Source of the DNA: Allobosea sp. BH3
Lineage (GTDB): Bacteria > Pseudomonadota > Alphaproteobacteria > Rhizobiales > Beijerinckiaceae
Assembly: GCF_025499465.1 (NCBI RefSeq)
Contig: NZ_JAIMCA010000006.1
Coordinates: 248,001 to 312,000 of the forward strand
Reading direction: 5' to 3'
Length of the DNA: 64,000 bases
Shown here piece by piece: positions 7,123 to 14,772 of the stretch. Positions within the stretch are counted from its first letter, which is position 1; each line of letters begins with the position of its first letter. The position numbers and the translations under genes were made by a program. A model generated the notes under the pieces. The model was not told the origin of the DNA. It worked only from the letters and a program-made list of their open reading frames with translations, and made no database searches.

Positions 7123-9885
7123 TTACGCCGCCCGCGATTTCTTCTGGCTCTTGTCGGAAACCGGTTCCTGCTTTCCGGCAAGCGCGTCCGGCCTCAGCAA
7201 TTTGAGGCCCCTCGCCTTCTCGTATCCGTGGATCTCCTTCACATCGAGCTTGCGCATGAAGGTGATCGTCTCATGCGTCACGACCTGCCCCGGCACTAGG
7301 ATCGGGAAGCCGGGCGGGTACGGGATGACGAAATTTGCGGAGATCAGCGCCGGGCCCTTATCGAGGCGGCGGTCGCATTCCGGGCTGTTGATCGGCACGT
7401 ACTCGCATTTCTCCTCCGCATAGGCCGCGAAGAAGGCGGTGCGCATGTCGCCCTCCGGCGTCGTCTTGCCGGCGTCGCCACGAAAGGCTTCATCGAAGCG
7501 GCTGAAGTCCGGAAGGTCGGGCACGTCGTTCATCAGACTGTGCACGCGCGCCTCGAACGTCTTGCGCTCCGCCTCGCCGCCATGGCGCAGGCGCTCCTCG
7601 ATCTCGTTGCTGATCTTGAGCAGGACGCTGATGAGCAAGGCGACATCGCTGCGGGTGTTGTTGATGTTGGACTGCAGCAGCACGGAGTTGCGCGAGGTCT
7701 TGTTGACCTGGATGTTGTATTGCGACGCCAGCAGGCCCTTGAACGAGGTGCCGTCGAAGCCTGCCGTGCCGCAGACCAGTGTCATCCTGGTCGGATCGAG
7801 GCAGAACTCATCCTCGCGCATGCTGCGGAGCTGGTCGTCCCAATGCGTGTCGGGTGCGAGGAAATCGACGAAGCCGCTGCTGCGATATTTCTGCGGCACC
7901 ATTCCGTCCGCACCGACGACCTTGAAATATTTCGAGATCAACGGATGCGTCGCAACCTCGCGCCTGATGTCGAGTGCGATCTCGATCGCGTTCATCACGA
8001 GCCCGTAGCCCTCGAGCTCCATCTGCCGGCGCGCGACATCGAGGCTGGCGATGAGCTGCTGGTTCGGGCTGGTCGAGGCATGGGTGAAGACCGCCTCGTG
8101 GAACTGCGCCTCGACCTTGTGGAAATCGACATCCCTGACCAGCACCATCGAGCCCTGCCGGATCGCCGACATCGACTTGTGGGTCGAGTTGGTCTGGTAG
8201 ACGCGCAGCCGAACCGCCCGCGGATCGGGCAGGAGGCGCGTGTTCAGGAGCTTCTCGGCGGAGGGCGCAGCGCCGAGTTCCTTCTGCTGCTTTTCGTATT
8301 GCGCGAGCGCTTCCGGGCTCGCCATCCAAGCTTCGATATCGGCGGCCGCGCCCATGGCCGTACGTGGCCGCAGGAAGGGCGACCAGCGCGCGAAGCCAAA
8401 CCAGGCCTCGTCCCAGAGGAAGATGAGGTCCGGCTTGATGGCGAGGCATTCCTCCATCACGCGGCGGGTATTGTAGATGTGGCCGTCGAAGGTGCAGTTG
8501 GTCAGGTCGACCATCTTGACGCGGTCGAGCCGGCCCTCCGCCTTCAGGTCGAGCAGAGCCTTCTTGATGGTGCGCAGTGGCACCGCCCCGTACATCGAGA
8601 ATTCGACCATCGGGAAGGCTTCGACATAGAAGGGCTGCGCGCCGCTCAGCACCAGCCCGTAGTGGTGTGATTTGTGGCAGTTGCGATCGAGGATAACGAT
8701 ATCGCCGGGCGCGATCAGCGCCTGCAGCACCATCTTGTTCGAGGTGCTGGTGCCGTTGGTGACGAAGAAGACGTGGTCGGCGCCAAAGGCGCGCGCCGCC
8801 ATCTCCTGGGCGCGCTTGATGTTGCCGGTAGGCTCCAGCAGGCTGTCCAAGCCGCCCGTCGTGGCGCTGCTCTCCGCGAGGAAGAGATTGATGCCGTAGA
8901 ACTGGCCCATGTCGCGGATCCAGGGCGAGCGGAACACCGACTTGCCGCGCGCGATCGGCAGCGCGTGGAAGGTGCCGATCGGCCTTTGCGCATAGAGCTT
9001 GAGATTGTCGAAGAAGGGCGTGTCGTAGCGCGCCTTGATGCCCTCCAGCACCGACAGATGCAGCTCGAGCGGCTCCTCGATCTGGTACATGACGCGCCGG
9101 ATCATGGCTGCTCGCGGGTCGCCCGCGAGCTTCTCGACGCGCCGGTCCGAGAGCAGGTAGATGTCGAGCTCTGGCCGGATCGCCTTCAGGCCCGCGGCAA
9201 GGCGCAGGGCCAGATCCGCCTCGTCCCCGCTGCCGAGCAGTGGCTGCTGCGTGGCGAGCACGCTACGCAGGATCGGGGCGTCGTGCCGGGACCTGAGCGC
9301 GAAGCCCTCATAGATGGCGACCGCGGCGATATTGGGGTTCAGCACCGCCGCGCAGACGGCATCCTCCAAGCTTCCGACCAGCACCGTTTCGTAGACGAAG
9401 GCATCCTCGGGGCGCCTCAGACGACGAAACTCGGCGGCCAAATGCGGCCAGCGCCCCGTCGGAGCAGGTGTGACGGCCAGCATCTCGAAATACGGGCGAT
9501 GCCCCGCGCCCTCTCCCAGCGACGACGGCATGATGTCGACCGGCTCGGCGAGCGAAAGGTCGGCCGACTGCCATTCCTTCGAGTCATGCTTGTAGTTGCC
9601 CGTGATGATCGCGAGCGAGATGCGCTTGGCGAGCGAGAGGAACCCGCTGGCGTCATCGTTCTCTAGGAGGCTCCGCAGGGCTGCGAGAAGGTCCGCGCCC
9701 GGGAAAGCATGAAACTCCTCGATGACGCCAAGTTCCTGAAACGCAGCCTCGACAGCGGCGCGGCTCTTTGCCCCATTCGACCAGGAACGCGCCATGGCAT
9801 GCAGATCCCGCCAGCGGTCGGTTCGGCCGGAGGGAGCTGAGAAGAAGTGGTCGATGGAGCGCGATTCCTGGACTGGAGAGGCCAT
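7123..9885 (-). CDS. Orn/Lys/Arg-type PLP-dependent amino-acid decarboxylase
   Basis: A protein of 920 residues from the ATG at 9885, chosen because GGGAAGGA lies just upstream; the frame is open to 9954 but that extension lacks a ribosome site. The fold-type I decarboxylase core runs from about 300 to 760. It shows TNGTSTSNK (about 377-384), DEAWFGFARW (about 492-501) and the PLP lysine K570 in STHKSMSAIRQ, followed by the C-terminal domain with a PYPPGFPILVPG motif. The long N-terminal region (about 1-290) resembles the wing/linker part of biodegradative arginine, lysine and ornithine decarboxylases, which are usually 710-760 residues, so this is a long version. It heads the operon with two AspT-type exchangers and asdA, arguing for decarboxylation-based acid resistance. 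Substrate is not predictable by eye. Confidence 0.88.
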   Translation of the reverse strand: MASPVQESRSIDHFFSAPSGRTDRWRDLHAMARSWSNGAKSRAAVEAAFQELGVIEEFHAFPGADLLAALRSLLENDDASGFLSLAKRISLAIITGNYKHDSKEWQSADLSLAEPVDIMPSSLGEGAGHRPYFEMLAVTPAPTGRWPHLAAEFRRLRRPEDAFVYETVLVGSLEDAVCAAVLNPNIAAVAIYEGFALRSRHDAPILRSVLATQQPLLGSGDEADLALRLAAGLKAIRPELDIYLLSDRRVEKLAGDPRAAMIRRVMYQIEEPLELHLSVLEGIKARYDTPFFDNLKLYAQRPIGTFHALPIARGKSVFRSPWIRDMGQFYGINLFLAESSATTGGLDSLLEPTGNIKRAQEMAARAFGADHVFFVTNGTSTSNKMVLQALIAPGDIVILDRNCHKSHHYGLVLSGAQPFYVEAFPMVEFSMYGAVPLRTIKKALLDLKAEGRLDRVKMVDLTNCTFDGHIYNTRRVMEECLAIKPDLIFLWDEAWFGFARWSPFLRPRTAMGAAADIEAWMASPEALAQYEKQQKELGAAPSAEKLLNTRLLPDPRAVRLRVYQTNSTHKSMSAIRQGSMVLVRDVDFHKVEAQFHEAVFTHASTSPNQQLIASLDVARRQMELEGYGLVMNAIEIALDIRREVATHPLISKYFKVVGADGMVPQKYRSSGFVDFLAPDTHWDDQLRSMREDEFCLDPTRMTLVCGTAGFDGTSFKGLLASQYNIQVNKTSRNSVLLQSNINNTRSDVALLISVLLKISNEIEERLRHGGEAERKTFEARVHSLMNDVPDLPDFSRFDEAFRGDAGKTTPEGDMRTAFFAAYAEEKCEYVPINSPECDRRLDKGPALISANFVIPYPPGFPILVPGQVVTHETITFMRKLDVKEIHGYEKARGLKLLRPDALAGKQEPVSDKSQKKSRAA

Positions 9886-9997
9886 CTTGAATCCTTCCCT
9901 GCAGCTCGCGTGCTGCGGGTGTGCCCCGCTTCGCCCGGATCGGGGGCGCACCACCCTATGGCAGCGGAGTTCAACACAAGCCGGAGCGGCAACGTAT

Positions 9998-10011
9998 TGT
10001 CCTTGAGGACA
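9998..10011. promoter_or_regulatory. Palindrome upstream of the decarboxylase operon
   Basis: TGTCCT-TG-AGGACA, two 6-bp arms around 2 bp, lies 113 bp upstream of the decarboxylase start and 120 bp upstream of the divergent small secreted-protein gene. Its position in the shared 245-bp control region makes it a candidate operator for an acid- or amino-acid-responsive regulator. No promoter could be fixed with confidence, and a 6-bp arm can occur by chance. Confidence 0.3.
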
Positions 10012-10130
10012 GGTTCGCGCGGCGCAGTTTCGACTAAAATCGCTGGTCGATGCGCGCCGCGAGCGCCCGATAGCGCTCTGGAACCATCAATGTCGTCCGC
10101 GCTCAGCCGCGCCTCGTCGGAGTTCAGACA

Positions 10131-10385
10131 ATGCTCAGAACAATCACCCTCGGAGGTCTATCTGTAGCGGCATGGATTCTCGGTCCCGTCAGCCAGCAAA
10201 CCGCCTTCGCCTGCAATCAAACGCAGGGGTGCATGATGGATGTTCTTCACCAGAACCATGACATGATGGTCGACGGACGGATGACCGAGGCCATGCGCGC
10301 AGGCCAGGAGAACATGCAGGCCTTTCGGCGGCAGCAAGAGGCCGATCGGGCTGCGTCGGCCCGGAGGTCGGTCACGGGTAGGTAA
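10131..10385 (+). CDS. Small secreted protein of unknown function
   Basis: An 84-residue protein with a probable Sec signal peptide (hydrophobic LGGLSVAAWILGPVS, cleavage probably after AFA near residue 27). The mature part is short, helical and rich in Met and Gln, with two cysteines (CNQTQGC) just after the predicted cleavage site that could form a disulphide. It has no family I recognise. It lies divergent from the decarboxylase operon and 50 nt before the DUF3300 gene. The two mature cysteines and many methionines are compatible with metal contact in the periplasm, but this is speculation. Confidence 0.55.
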   Translation: MLRTITLGGLSVAAWILGPVSQQTAFACNQTQGCMMDVLHQNHDMMVDGRMTEAMRAGQENMQAFRRQQEADRAASARRSVTGR

Positions 10386-10435
10386 TTGTCATTTCGACGT
10401 CCGGCGTGGCTTCGAAGCCGTTGCGAGGTAAGCCC

Positions 10436-12142
10436 ATGCATCTGCGATTTATGCTCGCCAGCGTCGTCGTCGGCAGCATGGTGTCCCACGCGCTGGCGCA
10501 GACCGTGCCGGCTCCTTCACAGCCGCAACCTCAGCCCCCAGCGGCCGCTCCGGCAAGCCAGACGCAGCCGCCTCTGTCCGGCCCCGAACTCGATGCGCTC
10601 GTTGCGCCGATCGCGCTCTACCCGGACGATCTGCTGGCCCAGGTTCTGATGGCCTCGACCTATCCGCTCGAGGTGGTACAGGCGGATCGATGGCTGGCGG
10701 CGAACAAGAAGCTGAAGGGCGACGAACTCAAAGCAGTAGCCGAGAAGCAGCCCTGGGATACGAGCGTGAAATCCCTCGTCGCCACTCCACCGGTCCTGGA
10801 GATGATGAGCAAGAACCTCGACTGGACGCAGAAGCTCGGCGATGCGGTGCTGGCCCAGCAGCCCGATGTCATGGACGGCATCCAGCGGATGCGGTCGCGG
10901 GCCTACGAGACCAAGAAACTCTCCACCGGCGCACAGCAGAAGGTCACCGTCCGGCAGGACAGCGGAAAGCAGACGATCTTGATCGAGCCTACCAATCCGA
11001 GCACGGTCTACGTGCCCTATTACGACCCGGCCGTGGTCTATGGCTCGTGGCCCTACCCCGCCTACCCACCCTATTACTTCCCGGCGCCGGGATATATCGC
11101 GACCGGCGTCATCGCGACGGGCCTCGCCTTCGGCGCAGCCTACGCGCTCGGGCGCTGGAACAACGGCAATTACTGGGGCGGCAACGTCAACTGGAACAAC
11201 AACAACATCAATATCGACCGCAATCGCGTGTCGCATTGGGAGCACAACTCCCAGCATCGCCACGGCGTCCAGTATCGCAACGATGCGGTCCGGCAGAAAT
11301 TCTCGAACAATAACATTCGGGCCGGCAGCGAGGGCCGGATGGATTTCCGCGGACGCGACGGCGGGCAGGTCCTGCGGCCGGACGGTGACCGCGGCGGCGC
11401 GGGAGCAGGCATCGCCCGGCCGGATCAAAGGCCGGGCGATCGCCCTGGCGCCGGCGCCCGACCCGATCGGCCGGGCGGAGATCGCCCAGGTGCCGGCAAC
11501 AGGCCGGATCGTCCCGGGGGTGATCGCCCCAGTGCCGGCCAGCGGCCCGACCGACCTGGCGGAGATCGCGCGCGGCCGGGCGGCGGCTCCGGCCAACCAC
11601 GGGCGGCGACCAGACCGAACCGTCCCAATCCCGGCGCGAACCGCCCAGGACCGTCGCGCGACAGCGCCTTCAGCATGCAGTCCGGCCGTGCCGCCAACCT
11701 GCAATCCCAACGCGGGCATGCGAGCATGGCTCGGTCGCCCGGCGGCGGAGGGCGCGCGATGCATGCAGGCGGCGGAGGCGGCGCGCGCGCAATGGGTGGC
11801 GGAGGAGGAGGCCGTGTCGGAGGCGGCGGCGGTCGTGGGGGCGGTGGTCGTGGGGGCGGTGGTGGCGGGCGCCGCTCCGACATCCAGCTCAAGCACGACG
11901 TCGTGCTGCTGGGGCATCTGGACAACGGGCTCGGCTTCTACCGCTTCGCCTATAACGGCTCCGCCGTAAGCTATGTCGGGGTGATCGCCCAGGAGGTGCA
12001 AGGCGTCGCGCCCTGGGCGGTGCATCGCGGCGCGGACGGGTATCTGCGGGTCGACTACCGCATGATCGGCGTTCGCTTTCAGACCTTGGACGGTTGGCAG
12101 GCTTCGGGCTCGCGGATTCCGGCGGGAAAGCCCGGAAATTGA
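10436..12142 (+). CDS. DUF3300 protein with RPDRPG repeats and peptidase-S74-like C terminus
   Basis: A 568-residue exported protein. The start at 10436 is chosen over 10406 because GAGGTAAG precedes it and it opens directly into a signal peptide (about 1-22, ending ALAQ). A DUF3300 domain follows at about 50-220 (LVAPIALYPDDLLAQVLMAS; VYVPYYDPAVVYG), then an Asn-rich patch. Next come three 14-residue repeats GDRPGAGxRPDRPG and a very Gly-rich tract. The C-terminal 80 residues (from about 480, SDIQLKHD, then VGVIAQEV and YRMIGV) resemble the intramolecular chaperone (S74) domain of phage tailspikes. Low-complexity segments suggest a surface-exposed protein. It sits beside a DUF2950 gene, a pairing I recall in other proteobacteria. 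Confidence 0.85.
   Translation: MHLRFMLASVVVGSMVSHALAQTVPAPSQPQPQPPAAAPASQTQPPLSGPELDALVAPIALYPDDLLAQVLMASTYPLEVVQADRWLAANKKLKGDELKAVAEKQPWDTSVKSLVATPPVLEMMSKNLDWTQKLGDAVLAQQPDVMDGIQRMRSRAYETKKLSTGAQQKVTVRQDSGKQTILIEPTNPSTVYVPYYDPAVVYGSWPYPAYPPYYFPAPGYIATGVIATGLAFGAAYALGRWNNGNYWGGNVNWNNNNINIDRNRVSHWEHNSQHRHGVQYRNDAVRQKFSNNNIRAGSEGRMDFRGRDGGQVLRPDGDRGGAGAGIARPDQRPGDRPGAGARPDRPGGDRPGAGNRPDRPGGDRPSAGQRPDRPGGDRARPGGGSGQPRAATRPNRPNPGANRPGPSRDSAFSMQSGRAANLQSQRGHASMARSPGGGGRAMHAGGGGGARAMGGGGGGRVGGGGGRGGGGRGGGGGGRRSDIQLKHDVVLLGHLDNGLGFYRFAYNGSAVSYVGVIAQEVQGVAPWAVHRGADGYLRVDYRMIGVRFQTLDGWQASGSRIPAGKPGN
11435..11580. repeat. 42-bp tandem repeats inside the DUF3300 gene
   Basis: Three in-phase 42-bp units encode GDRPGAGxRPDRPG and a shorter fourth encodes GDRARPGG. 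Units differ mostly by synonymous or single substitutions (Ala, Asn and Gln at the x position; one Gly to Ser), which suggests tandem duplication with later drift. They lie in the linker between the DUF3300 domain and the Gly-rich tail, where copy number could vary without harming a folded domain. Confidence 0.75.
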
Positions 12143-12191
12143 AGCGCTCCCGCCCCCTGCCCGGATGGCTCGCGACTGAGGATGCAGTTCG

Positions 12192-13124
12192 ATGATGATG
12201 GCATGGCCAGCAATGCGTCTGCTCGTTCGTCTGCTTTGCGGGGCCGCGGCCGGGCTCTGCCTGGCGTCGTCCGCAGCATGGGCGCAGCAATCGTTCCAGT
12301 CTCCCGAGAAGGCCGCCGCAGCGCTCGCGCAAGCCGTGCGCGGCGACGAGCCCTCTCGCGTCTATTCGATCCTCGGACTGTCCGCGCGCGACATCCTCTC
12401 CTCGGGAGACAAGGTCCGCGATGCCGGCGATCGCCAGCGCTTCGTCGCGGCCTTCGATGCCCGGCATTCGATCGTCGAGACGGACCGGACGGCAACACTA
12501 CTGGTCGGTCAGGATCAGTTTCCGTTTCCGATCCCGATGGTCCGTGCGCGTGGCGGCTGGAAATTCGCCATGGAGCAGGGGCGGCGGGAGATCCTCGCCC
12601 GCCGGATCGGCAGGAACGAGCTCGACGCCATCCAGACCCTTCTGGCCATTGCCGATGCCCAGTTCGAATACGCGGCAAAGGGACATGACGGCCGCAATCC
12701 GGGCCTCTATGCGCAGCGGATCGTCAGTCAGTCCGGCAAGCAGGACGGACTATACTGGCCGACCGCGCCGGGTGCGGAGCAGAGCCCGCTCGGCGAGCTC
12801 GCCGCCGGCGCGGCATCCGAAGGCTACAGGGCCAGCGAGACACGGCAGCCCTATCATGGCTATTACTTCAAGATCCTCGGCCGGCAGGGCCCGGCGGCCA
12901 CCGGCGGCGAGGCCGATTATATCGCCGGCGGCAACATGATCGGCGGCTTCGCCGCCCTCGCCTACCCCGCGAGCCATGGCCGGTCCGGCATCATGAGCTT
13001 CATCGTCAATCACGCGGGCACGGTCTACCAGAAAGATCTGGGAGCCAACACGCGCCTCGTCGCATCGCGCATCCGTAGCTTCAACCCGGACAAGGGCTGG
13101 GAGAAGGTGGCGCCGCAGAACTAG
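12192..13124 (+). CDS. DUF2950 family exported protein
   Basis: A 310-residue protein with a signal peptide ending near AAWAQ (about residue 32) and a DUF2950-like mature part (FQSPEKAAAALAQAVRGDE, YHGYYFKILGRQG, GFAALAYPASHGRSGIMSF, and a C-terminal HAGTVYQKDLG). GAGGA at 12178-12182 precedes the ATG at 12192; nearby in-frame ATGs at 12195 and 12198 are alternatives. DUF2950 proteins are periplasmic or envelope proteins of unknown role. It follows the DUF3300 gene by 49 nt, so both probably act in the same envelope process. Confidence 0.85.
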   Translation: MMMAWPAMRLLVRLLCGAAAGLCLASSAAWAQQSFQSPEKAAAALAQAVRGDEPSRVYSILGLSARDILSSGDKVRDAGDRQRFVAAFDARHSIVETDRTATLLVGQDQFPFPIPMVRARGGWKFAMEQGRREILARRIGRNELDAIQTLLAIADAQFEYAAKGHDGRNPGLYAQRIVSQSGKQDGLYWPTAPGAEQSPLGELAAGAASEGYRASETRQPYHGYYFKILGRQGPAATGGEADYIAGGNMIGGFAALAYPASHGRSGIMSFIVNHAGTVYQKDLGANTRLVASRIRSFNPDKGWEKVAPQN

Positions 13125-13148
13125 GAACTGTACCCTAGGGTAGCCGGA

Positions 13149-14738
13149 ATGCAGGCGTTGGCAGTTATGGATCAATCCTCGGCACTCCTCCCTGAGCGGG
13201 TCCGGGCTGCCGGGCCGGACTCCGGGATACTCTGGCTGCGCTGCGCCGAGGGAGACCAAGCGCCGCTCCTGAGGCGCCTGCGGGCAACCGGGGCGACGCA
13301 GATGGGCTCCGCGAAGGTGGTGAGGTCGGTCTATTGCGACACCGGCCGCCGCAAGCTGCTCCGCGCCGGCTATCACCTCTCCGTTCGAAGGCAGGACGGC
13401 AAGCACTTCCAGGATATCGAACTGGCGAGCGCGGCTGGGCTCGCTCCTACCCGGCGCTCGACGACCGAGATCGAAGACGACGCCCCAGGCGATGCGTCTC
13501 TCGCGGACACGCCGCTCGCCGGCATCCTCGGTGACGGGGGAGCGGACAAGCTGAAGCCGGTCTTCGTCGTCGGCATGCGCCGCCGCTCCTGCACCATCGA
13601 GCGCGCCGGCTCCAGCATCGCGGCGACCTTCGACAAGGGAACAATCAGGGTGCAAGGCACCGTCGAGCGCATCTGCGAGTTGCGGCTGGAGCTGGTTTCC
13701 GGAGCAGCGGATGCGCTGTTCGAGGTTGCGCGGGAACTCGGCTCGTCCGTGCCGCTCACGCTGACCCTGCGCCCGCCCGGCGAAAGGGGCTTCCGACTGC
13801 TGCCTCCTGAAGCGGACCAGCCGGCGGCCGATCCGGCCGTCGACCGTTTGGCTGCGATGACGACCCGTGCCGCTGCCGACTGCATCTGCCGGGCTTGCGC
13901 CGCGTCGTTGCTCGACGATCTCGCGCAGCTGTCGTCCGGCGGAGGGCAGGACGCTCTGCACCGGACCCGCATCGGACTTCGGCGATTGCGGGCCCTGCTC
14001 TGGTTCCTGAAGCCGATCCTTGGCGCCGAAGCGGCGGCCCTGAGCGGCCATCTACGATCATTTGGTCAGTTCCTCGGCGGCGCCCGCGAACTCGACGTCT
14101 TCTGCGATCGGGTGCTTGCGCCGCTGCGGCGCAGCAATCCGGACGCGCCGGGCATCGATGCGCTGTTCGAGAGCTTCGATCGCCGAAGACAGGACGAACA
14201 TGAGAAGGTCCTGGCCTTCTTGCGATCGCCAGCGATGCTGAATTTCGGCCTCGGTCTCGTCGAAGGCCTCGGCGCGTTGTCGGTCGCGGAACCCACCGCG
14301 AGCAAGACCGCGCAGCTGCGGGATCGCCCCATCGCGGTTTTCATGCGGGCCCGCCTGGGCAAGCGCCTGAAGGTGTTCCTCAAGGAAAGCCGCGGCCTGC
14401 AGAACTACGCCCCGGACCGCCAGCATGGCATAAGGATCAAGGCCAAGAAGCTACGCTATGCCGTCGAGGCGTTCCATCCGGTGATCGGGGCCAAGGAGGG
14501 CCGCAGGTTGGCTACCGGGCTCGTGCGCCTGCAGGACTTGCTGGGCGACCTCAACGATGCCCGGACCAACCGCGCGATGGCGCTGGCCTATGCGCGGGAG
14601 AATGCGGGGGCCGGCGTCTCCGGGCCGACGCTGTTCGCGGCAGGGCTGGCTGCGGCGGCCTGCACGCTCGATCCGACGGCCACGCTCGCCCGCGCGGCCA
14701 AGGCTCGCAAGGAGCTGGCCGCGCTTGCTCGATCATGA
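13149..14738 (+). CDS. CYTH-like and CHAD domain protein with degenerate CYTH motif
   Basis: A 529-residue protein with a CYTH-like N-terminal half (about 25-215; SVYCDTGRRKLLRAGYHLSVRR) and a CHAD domain (about 240-525). The CHAD part shows conserved basic helices (LHRTRIGLRRLRALLWFLKP and HGIRIKAKKLRYAVEAFHP). CYTH enzymes hydrolyse triphosphates or polyphosphate using an N-terminal ExExK motif; here that strand reads ILWLRCAEGD, so the signature is absent. CHAD domains bind polyphosphate and localise to polyP granules in several bacteria. The protein may therefore act as a polyphosphate-binding scaffold. A PPK2 kinase is encoded 7 kb away. An alternative start is the ATG at 13167. Confidence 0.85.
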   Translation: MQALAVMDQSSALLPERVRAAGPDSGILWLRCAEGDQAPLLRRLRATGATQMGSAKVVRSVYCDTGRRKLLRAGYHLSVRRQDGKHFQDIELASAAGLAPTRRSTTEIEDDAPGDASLADTPLAGILGDGGADKLKPVFVVGMRRRSCTIERAGSSIAATFDKGTIRVQGTVERICELRLELVSGAADALFEVARELGSSVPLTLTLRPPGERGFRLLPPEADQPAADPAVDRLAAMTTRAAADCICRACAASLLDDLAQLSSGGGQDALHRTRIGLRRLRALLWFLKPILGAEAAALSGHLRSFGQFLGGARELDVFCDRVLAPLRRSNPDAPGIDALFESFDRRRQDEHEKVLAFLRSPAMLNFGLGLVEGLGALSVAEPTASKTAQLRDRPIAVFMRARLGKRLKVFLKESRGLQNYAPDRQHGIRIKAKKLRYAVEAFHPVIGAKEGRRLATGLVRLQDLLGDLNDARTNRAMALAYARENAGAGVSGPTLFAAGLAAAACTLDPTATLARAAKARKELAALARS

Positions 14739-14772
14739 GCTGACGCAGCGAGGAAGCTCCGGGAGATAGGCC

